Shown one piece after another: positions 15,855-26,501 of a stretch of DNA of 64,000 bases. Each line of letters begins with the position of its first letter. Position 1 is the stretch's first letter. A model generated the notes under the pieces. It saw only the letters and a program-made list of their open reading frames with translations, was not told where the DNA came from and ran no database searches. The translations under genes were made by a program, and so were the position numbers. The stretch is from GH45 sp046704385. Lineage in GTDB: Bacteria > Bacteroidota > Bacteroidia > Bacteroidales > SZUA-534. The stretch lies in the NCBI GenBank assembly GCA_046704385.1, contig JBJKSB010000066.1:13422-77421 (forward strand). The letters run 5' to 3'.

Positions 15855-18800
15855 TGTATAAATGGCTGATATTTTTACTATTCTCATTCCTTATAGTAAA
15901 TAATATTCAGGCTCAATTTTATTTCTTAGAAGATACCTATGACCAAATAGAGGTTCATTTCTTAAGAAAAAAGATTGAAACTGAAGCCAATAGCTCATTT
16001 TTCAATGTACTAAAAATTAAAAATCCTTCGGAAAGAGCCGTTACTTTTCAAACCAATTTTAGTTATCCTGCAGATTGGTCTTTCATGGGGGAAAAAAATC
16101 AGCGGATAAACCTGGGACCTAACGATTCTGTATTTATTCCCTTCAGAGCAGCCACCAGCGTCGATGCCAAAGGAGATATTGGCTATGCTATTGTAGCTTC
16201 ACTTTCAGATCTAAAGGGCAATACTTTTAAAAATGAATATAGCTTTGTAAACGTACCCAAAATTCAGGATATTACTTTTTCTCCACTTAAACGTGTTGAA
16301 TATATTGATTTGAATAAAAATTCGGCCTTATTACAGCTTTTTATTTCAAATGGCGGAAATACCGAAGAGGAATTTTATTTGGATTTTGGGTTACCTGATG
16401 GGATTGAAATTCCCGGATCAAAAGAAAATTATTATCACGAAGAAGTAATTCTGTTTCCCTATACAGATACTACACTTAGTGTTCCCGTTTATCTGAATAA
16501 TAAAATTGCTAATGAAAACCAGTTTCATAGGGTCCAGCTAAAAGTTTCAACAATGGATACCAGCATAAATACATCAATTTGGCTTAAAAAGCTTGGAAAT
16601 TCGTTTTATAACGATATCCCCAATACATATAAAATGGTAAGTGCTGAACTTGGTATTCAGAATATATTTTCAAAGGATAAACCTATTTACGCTATTAATA
16701 TCAGGGGAAACCTTCTTTTTAAAAAATATGGAAGCATTTACTACAAAGTACAAAGTTTAAATAAGCAATTTTACGATGACCCTTGGAAATATGGCAGATA
16801 CCTCCTGGATTATAAATATAAATGGATGCAGTTAGATTTTGGTGATATTGCCGGTAATTTTCAGCAAAATGTTTTTGGCAGAGGTGGTGAATTAAATATT
16901 CATTTAAAAAGAAACAATTTTGACGTTTTAGCAACTCAATCCATGTTTTCAGATAAATCAAGTTTGGGGTTTGGCTTTGAACAATTATTTAATAACTCAC
17001 AAATGGGGATTGGGTATTCAATAGTTGATGATAAAACCCTAAAATACACTTCAAATTTGGGCTATTTCAGTACACGGATTTCAACAAAAAAATTCGGCAA
17101 TTTAAAAGGTACTTTTGCAACCAGTTTAGCCGAATGGAAAATTAATCAAAATAAGCAGCAAATTGGTTATGGAGGTGAATTATATTATACCGGTAATTTC
17201 AATAATTTTATCTTAGACATACGATCAAGAATTGGAAATAGAAAATATTTTGGTACATATAATGGTAGATTTTCGGGTATTGGTACAGCCAAATATCTCA
17301 TGAAAAACAAATCTTACCTCACTGCAACATACAATTACCATTTAAATGCCCCACCCCGTTATGATGGGGATATTTTATTACCTGCAATAAATTCCAGAAC
17401 CAGCTATATTCAGCTATTCTATAATAAATTGTATGATAATAATTTATTCATGACCTGGGGTCCTGTCTCCGAAAAAAGGTTTTCTAACAACTTTTTCGGC
17501 CAAAACTTTCCCCATTATTTCAGTACAAGAAATGCACTTATATTTTTAAATACACGAATAAAAAATAAAAAATTCACTCAACAAAATTTTAGTGTAAATA
17601 TCAAGGGAGGTTTTAACTATGTTACTCGTTACGAAAAAGAAATTTTGGGAAATAATATAAAATCAAATTGGTTTTCAATGGTGCTTGGATCTTCCTTTAG
17701 AGGAGACCACTGGGGAATTTACCTGACCTATTACCATGGTCCCACTACCATTGCCCAGCAATATGCGTATGCCACACAAAATTATTTTCCCAGGGATATT
17801 AGGGTAATGCCCTTTTTAGAATATCCACTCATTCAAGACCATCTTTTTTTTGATTCCAGGTTAAATTTTATTTATGATATTGCAGCCCAGGCAACCCGTT
17901 TAAATATTACCAATGATTTAACTGCTTCCATTAATAATACATGGAAATTGGTTTTCTCGAATACCATAGGCAATACATCTACGATTGATGCAATTACTGA
18001 AGAAAAATTCAGCTTTACATCCACCTATTTTGAGTTTAGGATTACTAAAGATTTTATTTTTCAACAACCCAGGTATCAGTATTATGACCTGAATATTTAT
18101 TTTTTCAAAGACTTGAATGGCAACCGGATAAAAGATGATGATGAACCAGGAATTCAAAATGTTTTGGTTTCTATTTCAAAAGATGAAGACAATGTAATAA
18201 ACGAAAAATATAATACCACTGGCTTTTTTATGCCAACTGAAATTATTTCGGATCTAACCGGAAAAATAAAATATGAAAATATACCAAACGGATTTTATAC
18301 CATAGATTATACCCCCATTGGGGAAATAAAAGGAGCTTATTCCTCCGAACAATCTTCTCAAAGCTTATATATTGGCAAAAACACAACAATATATGTACCT
18401 TACGTCGAGAATAATAAAATATTCGGAAAAGTTATTCTAAACCGCTCCAAACTGTCGAACCTGGGTCAAATTGAAATTAGTAACATTAAGGTTACAGCTG
18501 AAGACACCCACGGTAAAAAGTTTTCAACATTAACTGATGCAAACGGGCAATTCACCATTTATGTACCAAGTGTTGACCGTTACACCGTAAAAGTGAATAA
18601 TATTTTTTACGAGAATTTCGATCTGGAACAAAATGACTACGAGGTACAATTAAATGGTTATAAACAATTTGAGGTGAATTTTATTTTTAATGAGAAAAAG
18701 CGAAAGATTAATTTCACCAGCTCCTATGAATATGGTTCAATCCTTGATAAAGAAGGGGTTGAAATTGTGCGTAGGACAAACCTGAGCGGCACAGTTAAAG

Positions 18801-19384
18801 ATGCAACAACCTTAAAACCCATTGTTGCCACCATCAGAATTCTTGATGAACAGGGAAATGAAATCACCTCTGCCAAATCAAGTTTAAAAACCGGAATGTT
18901 TATGACAAGTTTCGTGGCCGGGGATAACTATAGTGTTGAAGTTACTGCTGATGATTACTGGTTCTATGATGAAAAACTGTACAGCCAGCAAATAGTGACA
19001 TTTAAAAACCTTAAAAAAGACATTTTGCTTAAAGCCATAACGGTTGGGCAGTTAATCCCCATGAAAACACTTAATTTTGAAAGTGGTTCGTATGAAATTC
19101 CTCCTACATCATTCCCTGAATTAAACCGCCTATTGAAAGTTTTAAAAAAGAATCCAACGGTTAAAATTGCCGTCCATGGTCATGCCGACGATATGGAAGT
19201 ACTTGACAGCAAGGTGGATATAGCGCTTGAACGCGCAAAATTAGTTGCCAAATATTTAATTGCTAACGGCTATAACCGTGTAAAATATGTCGGGCATGCT
19301 AATACAAACCCGATAGCCGATAATGATACTGAAGATGGAAGAAGATTGAACCGACGGGTAGAAATAGTTGTTACAGATAAATAA
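15854..19384 (+). CDS. Usher-like outer-membrane protein with Cna-B-like domains and OmpA C-terminus
   Basis: An 1176-residue envelope protein with signal peptide (1-20). Regions: two Ig-like domains (about 20-250); a long strand-rich stretch of beta-barrel type (about 250-740) containing GDIAGNFQQNVFGRGGEL near residue 330, which recalls the GD...RGxxL segment of fimbrial ushers; a Cna-B/SdrD-like domain starting with the acidic loop DLNGNRIKDDDEPG near 753; further carboxypeptidase-regulatory-like domains (about 850-950 and 975-1060); and an OmpA peptidoglycan-binding domain (about 1070-1176, with HGHADD, ERAKLVAKYL and GRRLNRRVEI). A barrel of this size fused to an OmpA anchor is unlike classical ushers. 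The upstream coupled secreted gene and nearby chaperone suggest an export/assembly role. It could instead be a structural surface protein. Confidence 0.6.
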   Translation: MYKWLIFLLFSFLIVNNIQAQFYFLEDTYDQIEVHFLRKKIETEANSSFFNVLKIKNPSERAVTFQTNFSYPADWSFMGEKNQRINLGPNDSVFIPFRAATSVDAKGDIGYAIVASLSDLKGNTFKNEYSFVNVPKIQDITFSPLKRVEYIDLNKNSALLQLFISNGGNTEEEFYLDFGLPDGIEIPGSKENYYHEEVILFPYTDTTLSVPVYLNNKIANENQFHRVQLKVSTMDTSINTSIWLKKLGNSFYNDIPNTYKMVSAELGIQNIFSKDKPIYAINIRGNLLFKKYGSIYYKVQSLNKQFYDDPWKYGRYLLDYKYKWMQLDFGDIAGNFQQNVFGRGGELNIHLKRNNFDVLATQSMFSDKSSLGFGFEQLFNNSQMGIGYSIVDDKTLKYTSNLGYFSTRISTKKFGNLKGTFATSLAEWKINQNKQQIGYGGELYYTGNFNNFILDIRSRIGNRKYFGTYNGRFSGIGTAKYLMKNKSYLTATYNYHLNAPPRYDGDILLPAINSRTSYIQLFYNKLYDNNLFMTWGPVSEKRFSNNFFGQNFPHYFSTRNALIFLNTRIKNKKFTQQNFSVNIKGGFNYVTRYEKEILGNNIKSNWFSMVLGSSFRGDHWGIYLTYYHGPTTIAQQYAYATQNYFPRDIRVMPFLEYPLIQDHLFFDSRLNFIYDIAAQATRLNITNDLTASINNTWKLVFSNTIGNTSTIDAITEEKFSFTSTYFEFRITKDFIFQQPRYQYYDLNIYFFKDLNGNRIKDDDEPGIQNVLVSISKDEDNVINEKYNTTGFFMPTEIISDLTGKIKYENIPNGFYTIDYTPIGEIKGAYSSEQSSQSLYIGKNTTIYVPYVENNKIFGKVILNRSKLSNLGQIEISNIKVTAEDTHGKKFSTLTDANGQFTIYVPSVDRYTVKVNNIFYENFDLEQNDYEVQLNGYKQFEVNFIFNEKKRKINFTSSYEYGSILDKEGVEIVRRTNLSGTVKDATTLKPIVATIRILDEQGNEITSAKSSLKTGMFMTSFVAGDNYSVEVTADDYWFYDEKLYSQQIVTFKNLKKDILLKAITVGQLIPMKTLNFESGSYEIPPTSFPELNRLLKVLKKNPTVKIAVHGHADDMEVLDSKVDIALERAKLVAKYLIANGYNRVKYVGHANTNPIADNDTEDGRRLNRRVEIVVTDK

Positions 19385-19462
19385 TTATAAATGAATTTAT
19401 AACAGTAATTAATTTATTCATCAAATAAAATATGAATTGCAAATGGTTTTATTTTTATATCT

Positions 19463-19493
19463 TTTGATATCTATTACATAAAAGGTAACTTTG
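19463..19493 (+). promoter_or_regulatory. Bacteroidota-type promoter of the Ig-repeat T9SS protein
   Basis: TTTG (19463-19466), exactly 19 bases, then TAACTTTG (19486-19493): a full match to the -33/-7 consensus of Bacteroidota housekeeping sigma factor. The start codon lies 53 bases further on, leaving a leader of about 45 bases. Confidence 0.8.
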
Positions 19494-19546
19494 GTAAACC
19501 CATAAAAATATGATACATCAATTAAGCAAACTAAACAAATAATCAT

Positions 19547-22500
19547 ATGAAAAAAGTACTTATACTCATTGGAATTTTATTCCTCAGCTCATTGACACTT
19601 ACAATGGCTCAAAATCCAATTACGGATGTTAATTTTGATGCTACTGTTCCGGCTCCTTCAGGAACTATAAAAATAGGTGAGGTTTTGTTAATAAACGTGG
19701 TATTTGACCGAACCGTTTATGTAAGCGGAAATCCGATTCTCTATCTTAATACCACCAACCCGGGAATTTATGCTGCTTATAGTAGTGGCTCCGGTAGTAC
19801 CACTCTTACTTTCAGATATATGGTTCAATCAGGTGATTATTCAGCCATACTTGATTATGTGGCAACTAATTCTTTGAATCCAAACGGTGGTTCAATCACT
19901 GAAACCGGAGGTATTGATGTTGATTTGACTTTACCAGCTACCGGTACATTACCCGGTTACATTTCACTGGAAGTAGATGCACAATCACCTTCAGTAAGTT
20001 CAGTTACAAGTTCAACTGTTGATGGTATTTACAGTGCTAATACTGCTACCAATACTATCTCAATCCAGGTAAATTTCAGTGAAAATGTAACCATAATTGA
20101 CCAGGGTACTGGTTTAGCACCAACTGGTGCCCAGGTACCTGTACTTAACCTTGAAACCGGCAGTACTGACCAAAATGCAAAATGGGTAGGTGCCGGAGCT
20201 ACTGACGATATTCAAAATTTCACCTATACTATTGTGACAGGTGATACCACTTCTGCCTTGAATTATAAAGGTACATACTCACTGTCACTCCCTTCCGGAG
20301 TTACTATTAAAGATGCTGCCGGAAACAATGCAGTTTTAACGTTACCGGCAACCAGCGATGTTAACTCATTGGTAAGTTCAGGGGCAACCATCCGCGATAT
20401 AGAAATTGATGGTATCACCCCTGTTATAACCAACTTGACGAGTTCATTTTCCAATGGAAGTTATAAATCTGGCGATGGTCCTATAGAGATTACAGCTACT
20501 TTTTCTGAACCGGTTTCTACTACCGGTACTGTAACATTAAATTTGAATTCAGGTGGAACAGCTTCATATACGGGAGCTTTAACAAACCAAAACGAAGTTA
20601 CATTTTCCTATACTATCGGTGGTGCGGGTGAAGATGCTGCTGATTTGGATGCTGTAGACCTTGATCTAAGTTCAGGAACACTTACTGATGCCCGGTTAAA
20701 CCCCATTGTAACAACCGATCTCCCTACCGGAACCCAGTCAGGTTCATTGGCACGGTCAAAGAACATTGTCATTGATAACACTACAGTTAATCTTTTGAGT
20801 ATATCTTCTACCACAACTGCAGGTAATTATAAAATTGGTGATAAAATATATATAACCGCCACATTTGACGAGGTGGTTTATGTTACCAACCAACCAAGAA
20901 TAAAAATGAATTCAGGTGCTTCTGCTTATGCTAATTATAGTTCGGGGACAGGTTCAAAAACGCTTCGGTTTATATATATCGTACAGGAAAGCGATACGGC
21001 AAACATGCTGGATTATGAGATAAATACTACAGCCATCGATTTAAATACCACTGGTACAATTTTAGATAAAGCAGGTAACGGTTTTTCTGAAGCATCCCTT
21101 TCCCCTGCTACCCCTGGAACTGACGGTATTTATAATACCTCCACAGCTGCTACAGAAATAGCTATTGACGGAATCAAACCCCAGGTTAAATCTGTTTCAG
21201 GAACTTCTACCTATAATCCCGCTAATGCTGGTGATGATGTTACCATTAAAGTTGTATTTGATCAAATTGTCACGGTTAGTGCAACCTCTCTCAAATTACA
21301 GCTTGAAACCGGGCGTAATGACCGTTATGCCACCTATACAAGTGGTACGGGAAGTAATTCACTTTTATTCACTTATACAGTTGTTGCAGGGGACGAAACA
21401 AATCCCCTTGAAGTTAAAAAAGCTGACTCTTTTTCAGGCGGATCTATATTAGATACTGATGGTAATACCGCCACTATTGATTTACTTACCACAACTTCTG
21501 GTACAACACTTGCAAATAGTACCATATTGGTTGATGCCATTACTCCGGTTGTTACCAAGATAACCTCAACCAATTCCAATGGCTCCTATAAATATGATGC
21601 GGTTACTCCTGCAAATAATGATATTTATATCACTGTTACTTTTGATGATGTTGTAAATGTGGTTGCTGGTGCAACTTTGCCAAGACTTAATTTGGCAACA
21701 GGAACTGCAGGGGCATATGCAGAATATGATAATATTGGAACAGGGACAAATACACTTGAGTTTAAATATTCAATACAAAACACTGATGATACAGGTACAG
21801 ACGATTTAGATTATTTACCTGTCGATGCAACTGACCCGGTTAATCCAATATACGCCCTATCAATCGGGACTTCTACAATTAAAGATGGAAATGGCAATAG
21901 TGTTGCAGATGCCAATGGTTATATTGTAATACCCGAGCCCGGATTTTCAGGTTCCCTGGGGAGAAATAAAAATATTATTCTTGATAACACGGCTCCAAAA
22001 GTTGATGATCCAACCACAGTTGGTGTTGTTGATGGAATTACCTGCTCTAGTGCAAATGCCACCTATAAAATAGGAGACAGAATTTACATTAAAGTCCAAT
22101 TTGATGAAAATGTATTTGTTACCGGGAAACCCCGTATTCAGCTAAATTCGACAACCGCCGCCTCTACCGCCTATGCTTATTACTATTCAGGATCAGGAAG
22201 AAATATTCTTACATTCCTTTATAAGGTTCAGGAAGGTGAAGAGCAAACCACTGCCCTTGATATTGATCCCACTGCCACTAATATTGATTTAAATTCAGGT
22301 GACATAACAGACAAAGCCAAAAATTCAATTAACATTGCCTTACCTGTTCCGGGTACTGATGTAACTATTGTTAATAGCAGCACAATAAAAATAGATGGAA
22401 TTCGCCCCTCATATCAATCAATAGTCGGTGCAACAAGCAATGCATCAACAACCGTAAATAAAGATGATGTAGTAACCATTACACTTACTTATGACGAAAA

Positions 22501-23845
22501 TGTACAAGTAACAGGAACTCCACGAATTCTATTAGAGACCGGGAGAAGGGATAAATATGCCATTTATAACGGAAATGCGAATGGTACAGGAACAACCGTT
22601 GAATTTGAATATACAGTTGAAGAGGGCGATGAAACAGCTGCCCTGGATTTAAAACGAACTGTAATATCTGCTGGTTATGTACAGGATGTAAATGGAAATA
22701 ATGCATTAAGCTCATTAGGTACCTATACATCCGGAGATTTGAAAACAAGCGGTGCAAGTACTATTTTGGTAGATGCTATTCAACCCACCGTGGTAAAAGT
22801 TACCTCCAGCAGTTCCAATGGCTATTATAAACAAGGCGAAAATATTACCATTCAGGTTGTATTCTCTGAAAATTTAACCAATACTACAGATTTATCAGGA
22901 GTGACTCTACTATTAAATACAGGTGTTACTTTAACCGGCGCATCATTGAATGGTTTAAATCCCAAAATTCTTGAATTTACCTATACAGTTGGAGCTAATG
23001 AAGAAAACAGTGACTTAAACTACACTACTGTAAATGATTTAACAGATGGTGCATTGTCAATTCAGGATGAAAATGGGAACACAGCTATAATAACCTTGCC
23101 TCCTTTGACGAGCAGTGGTTCTTTGGCAAGAAATAAGAATATATATGTGGATTCAAAAGTACCAGGAGTAACTCCAACTATTTCATCAGCTAACGTAGCA
23201 GGTAATTATTATGTTAATCAAAATATATTTATAAAATTAACCTTTAGTGAGAACGTCAAAGTTAAAGGCAGGCCTTATATTACTTTAAATTCGAATGGTA
23301 CAGTTCCCGCTGTTGCTTATTACTATTCAGGCTCAGGCTCTGATGTGTTGCAGTTTAAATATACGATTGAAACTGATAATTATACCGCTGCAACTACATT
23401 AAATGTTTCAGGTGCTAATTCGCTTATTGTTGATAATGCTTCAGGTGTATATATTTCTGACTATGCAGGAAACTATCCGGCTTCGTACACCTTATCAACA
23501 ACAGAATTATCCGGCTTGAGTTTTACTATTAACAACAGTGCCTCTAAAAAATCAGCTGAATTATCAATCACAGACATAAAAGATAATGAAGCACAGCATA
23601 ACTTAAATATGTCGGTTTATCCGAATCCGGTTACGGGTGATGAAATTACTCTGTATTTTAATCCTGAATGGGCAAACAATTCAGCAGAAATCAGGGTATT
23701 CTCCCTACAGGGTAGGATTGTTGCTTCGCAAAAACTAATACTATCAGATAAAGTGGTTATTGATCAAAAATTAGAACCAGGTACGTATATTCTGAACTTG
23801 CTAAAAGACAATCAATCATTTAACAAACGAGTTGTTGTTGAATAA
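19547..23845 (+). CDS. Large T9SS-exported protein with about ten Ig-like repeats (putative adhesin)
   Basis: A 1432-residue secreted protein. After the signal peptide (1-21) come about ten units of 115-145 residues with a shared pattern: (N)G.YK.GD.I.I.V.F.E.V.VTG.P.L.L.TG, then Y.SGSGS..L.F.YTV..GD, then I.D..GN. The units resemble bacterial Ig-like domains of large adhesins. The C-terminal 80 residues (from about 1354, SVYPNPVTGDE...GTYILNLLKDN) form a T9SS type A sorting domain, so the protein should cross the outer membrane by the Por/T9SS machinery and be attached to the surface. It has its own perfect promoter and a terminator behind it. Ligand unknown. The T9SS machinery itself is not in this window. 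Confidence 0.88.
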   Translation: MKKVLILIGILFLSSLTLTMAQNPITDVNFDATVPAPSGTIKIGEVLLINVVFDRTVYVSGNPILYLNTTNPGIYAAYSSGSGSTTLTFRYMVQSGDYSAILDYVATNSLNPNGGSITETGGIDVDLTLPATGTLPGYISLEVDAQSPSVSSVTSSTVDGIYSANTATNTISIQVNFSENVTIIDQGTGLAPTGAQVPVLNLETGSTDQNAKWVGAGATDDIQNFTYTIVTGDTTSALNYKGTYSLSLPSGVTIKDAAGNNAVLTLPATSDVNSLVSSGATIRDIEIDGITPVITNLTSSFSNGSYKSGDGPIEITATFSEPVSTTGTVTLNLNSGGTASYTGALTNQNEVTFSYTIGGAGEDAADLDAVDLDLSSGTLTDARLNPIVTTDLPTGTQSGSLARSKNIVIDNTTVNLLSISSTTTAGNYKIGDKIYITATFDEVVYVTNQPRIKMNSGASAYANYSSGTGSKTLRFIYIVQESDTANMLDYEINTTAIDLNTTGTILDKAGNGFSEASLSPATPGTDGIYNTSTAATEIAIDGIKPQVKSVSGTSTYNPANAGDDVTIKVVFDQIVTVSATSLKLQLETGRNDRYATYTSGTGSNSLLFTYTVVAGDETNPLEVKKADSFSGGSILDTDGNTATIDLLTTTSGTTLANSTILVDAITPVVTKITSTNSNGSYKYDAVTPANNDIYITVTFDDVVNVVAGATLPRLNLATGTAGAYAEYDNIGTGTNTLEFKYSIQNTDDTGTDDLDYLPVDATDPVNPIYALSIGTSTIKDGNGNSVADANGYIVIPEPGFSGSLGRNKNIILDNTAPKVDDPTTVGVVDGITCSSANATYKIGDRIYIKVQFDENVFVTGKPRIQLNSTTAASTAYAYYYSGSGRNILTFLYKVQEGEEQTTALDIDPTATNIDLNSGDITDKAKNSINIALPVPGTDVTIVNSSTIKIDGIRPSYQSIVGATSNASTTVNKDDVVTITLTYDENVQVTGTPRILLETGRRDKYAIYNGNANGTGTTVEFEYTVEEGDETAALDLKRTVISAGYVQDVNGNNALSSLGTYTSGDLKTSGASTILVDAIQPTVVKVTSSSSNGYYKQGENITIQVVFSENLTNTTDLSGVTLLLNTGVTLTGASLNGLNPKILEFTYTVGANEENSDLNYTTVNDLTDGALSIQDENGNTAIITLPPLTSSGSLARNKNIYVDSKVPGVTPTISSANVAGNYYVNQNIFIKLTFSENVKVKGRPYITLNSNGTVPAVAYYYSGSGSDVLQFKYTIETDNYTAATTLNVSGANSLIVDNASGVYISDYAGNYPASYTLSTTELSGLSFTINNSASKKSAELSITDIKDNEAQHNLNMSVYPNPVTGDEITLYFNPEWANNSAEIRVFSLQGRIVASQKLILSDKVVIDQKLEPGTYILNLLKDNQSFNKRVVVE

Positions 23846-23868
23846 TTGAACAGGTATAAAAATTCATA

Positions 23869-23898
23869 AAGCTATCCATAGGGATAGCTTTTTTTTTA
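23869..23898 (+). terminator. Rho-independent terminator
   Basis: AAGCTATCC (23869-23877) pairs perfectly with GGATAGCTT (23882-23890) around the loop ATAG and runs into nine T residues. It ends the transcript of the Ig-repeat protein, 24 bases after its stop. Confidence 0.88.
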
Positions 23899-23937
23899 AC
23901 TTAGTACACATCAATATAATTAAAGGTAACAATTCGT

Positions 23938-26475
23938 ATGAAAACTCAAATTATACTGTTTTTTTTTAGCATTCTGGCAATCGGTTTATATGCTCAGCCC
24001 CATAAAAATCAAGAATTAATCTGCTCGAGTAGCCAGGTTCAGAATACAGGTATAAACACAAAAAACGGAAGTAAAAATATCTTAAAAGTTTTCCATTACG
24101 ATAATAATATAATTGGTTCGGGTATCGGAAACAGAGATACACAATATACATTGGGTGCGCTTATTGAATTACCTGTTGAAACACTAAAAGATTATATCGG
24201 AAAAGGGATTGATTATATCCGATTTGGTATTGAAGATCAAAGCATAATTTCATCAGCAAATTTAGCTGTTTACGAAAATAAGCTGGATGGAAACCCAGTG
24301 GTTTGGCAATTGTTAAATGTCGATAGCATTTCAAAAGGATGGAACCTTTTTAAATTAAATCAACCCTATATCATTACAAAAGATAAAAGCATTTTTGTTG
24401 GAGTTTTTATCGAAACTACTAAAGGCGGTTACACTCTGACATACGATACCGATCCGGCCACTTACCCACAATACAGTGGCCATACTTTTTTGAATGGTAC
24501 ATATTTTGGAACACTTTATAATGATATTATTATTGATGCGGATTACAATATCCAGGCCCTTATTACCGATGGGCATGGTGCTGACTTTGTTGATTTATCG
24601 GTTATTGGTATTCAGACTACATCAAACAACTGCCCTCTAAGCAGTGCTGAAACACTTGAAGTAACTTTATTGAATAAAAGCGAAATTTCAATATCAGACA
24701 CTTTTAACCTCAAGTTATCAATAAATGATAAGATAATTTCGCGGCAAGTAACCTCTACGGTTTTTGAGCCAAATACAGAAATTACTTTAAAAATGCCCCC
24801 ATTGGATATGAGCACTTTTGGTAATTATCTTATTACAGCTTCCATCGATTATGCTGACGCTGATTCCAGTAATAATATCTTTTCAACCTCGATTTTCTCT
24901 GGTAATGCAAAGCTTAGCATTGATATCACTACTGATGCATTCCCTGAAGAAACACGCTGGGAATTAACAGATATAGATGGAAATATTGTGGCTGAAAACG
25001 AAGTTTACGAAAGTGAAACCCATTATCACCGAAACGTATGCCTTGAAAATTCTAATTGCTATACCTGGAAAATATTCGACAAATACGGTGATGGCATTTC
25101 AGCCGGAGCTGAAGATTCACTTAATGGTAAATTTTCTTTATACTTTAATGATTCATTGATTGCTGAAAGTCAGGCAAATGGAGATTTTGGTTCTGAATTC
25201 GACAAAGTGGGGATCGGTAACGGATGCAAATTAAATGATATTAAAATCACAAAACTAAATATGCCAACGTATGAATTACCTGGCAAATTACCAATCACTG
25301 GTATCATTTATAACATGGGGGTTGATACTTTAAAATCTTTCACTTTAAATTATATAATAGACAATTATATAAGCAACACCGATACCGTTAAAGGAATTAC
25401 TTTGCCGAACGGACAATCCATGGAATTTACACATTCACAGGATTTTGACTTTAATGATTCCAAACTATATACGGTGCAGGTAATGGCCCTGTCCCCGAAT
25501 AACACAACGGATGAACAGCCCGAAAACAATACCGGAAGCACCAAAATTCTTATCAATTCCGGGGTTATGCCTCGCCAGCAGTTAATTGAACATTTTACCA
25601 GTTCAACCAGCGACGAGTGCTTTACTTTTACCCCCACACTTGATGCAATATTAGCTAATAACACATCGGAGTTTTCACTAATAAGATATCAAGCCAATAA
25701 GCCAGCACCAGGAGATCCCTATTATATTAAAGAAACAGGCGAAAGAATGAACTATTATGGTGTGAATAATATTCCATCGGTATATAGAAATGGCGTTTTT
25801 GATATGGAAGTCAGTCAGGATGTATTTGATTATTATGCATCTATGAAAACAATTATTGAAATTGATGCTTCAGCTTCATACCTGGATGAAGATGTTTTAA
25901 TAAATGCAAAAATAAAATCGATAACCCGGGCTGATTCAGGTTTTGTAGCCTATATTGCTATCATTGAGAATACAACTACAGGAAATGTAGGTACCAATGG
26001 CGAGTATGAGTTTTACAATGTTTTAATGGCATTATTACCGGATTCTAAAGGTTATAATTTAGGAACAATACCTGAAAATGGGGTTATTTCACTCTCCTAT
26101 TCTTTGGATATGTCGAATACTTTTGTTGAAGAAATGAATGATTTAAGCGCCGTTATATTTGTCCAGAATGATTCATCCAAAGAGGTTGTTCAAAGCCTTA
26201 CCATTCCTATAGAATTTACAGATAACATTGATGTAAACCTTTTAAATAGCTTTAAGGCTTATCCCAATCCATTTAAAAACCAACTCACCATTGAAAATAT
26301 TGAACCGGGAACTGAAATTAAAATTTGCAATCTGTTGGGTCGTGAGGTATATAAGTATAACTCAACCGGTATTATCGCAAACATTAATACTGATGATGTT
26401 TCACCCGGAATATATATCGTAAATTTAATATCTAAAAATAAAGGATTTGTATCATTTAAAATTATCAAACAATAA
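23938..26475 (+). CDS. T9SS-exported multidomain protein with Omp28-like domain
   Basis: An 845-residue secreted protein (signal MKTQIILFFFSILAIGLYAQ). Visible parts: an N-terminal beta region; CARDB-like Ig domains (about 215-320 and 430-535); a domain at about 330-430 with DKYGDGISAG, a type common in T9SS cargo; an Omp28-related region starting near residue 544 (RQQLIEHFTSSTSDEC, then DPYYI...YGVNNIPSVYRNG), which has a thioredoxin-like look; and a type A sorting domain from about 771 (KAYPNPFKNQLTIENIEPG, GIYIVNLISKNKG). Omp28-like proteins are surface proteins of Porphyromonas and relatives. Function here is unknown. The lipoprotein gene follows 26 bases later, so they may be co-transcribed. 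Confidence 0.82.
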   Translation: MKTQIILFFFSILAIGLYAQPHKNQELICSSSQVQNTGINTKNGSKNILKVFHYDNNIIGSGIGNRDTQYTLGALIELPVETLKDYIGKGIDYIRFGIEDQSIISSANLAVYENKLDGNPVVWQLLNVDSISKGWNLFKLNQPYIITKDKSIFVGVFIETTKGGYTLTYDTDPATYPQYSGHTFLNGTYFGTLYNDIIIDADYNIQALITDGHGADFVDLSVIGIQTTSNNCPLSSAETLEVTLLNKSEISISDTFNLKLSINDKIISRQVTSTVFEPNTEITLKMPPLDMSTFGNYLITASIDYADADSSNNIFSTSIFSGNAKLSIDITTDAFPEETRWELTDIDGNIVAENEVYESETHYHRNVCLENSNCYTWKIFDKYGDGISAGAEDSLNGKFSLYFNDSLIAESQANGDFGSEFDKVGIGNGCKLNDIKITKLNMPTYELPGKLPITGIIYNMGVDTLKSFTLNYIIDNYISNTDTVKGITLPNGQSMEFTHSQDFDFNDSKLYTVQVMALSPNNTTDEQPENNTGSTKILINSGVMPRQQLIEHFTSSTSDECFTFTPTLDAILANNTSEFSLIRYQANKPAPGDPYYIKETGERMNYYGVNNIPSVYRNGVFDMEVSQDVFDYYASMKTIIEIDASASYLDEDVLINAKIKSITRADSGFVAYIAIIENTTTGNVGTNGEYEFYNVLMALLPDSKGYNLGTIPENGVISLSYSLDMSNTFVEEMNDLSAVIFVQNDSSKEVVQSLTIPIEFTDNIDVNLLNSFKAYPNPFKNQLTIENIEPGTEIKICNLLGREVYKYNSTGIIANINTDDVSPGIYIVNLISKNKGFVSFKIIKQ

Positions 26476-26501
26476 TAAATCACACAAACAAACATTTGAT
26501 A

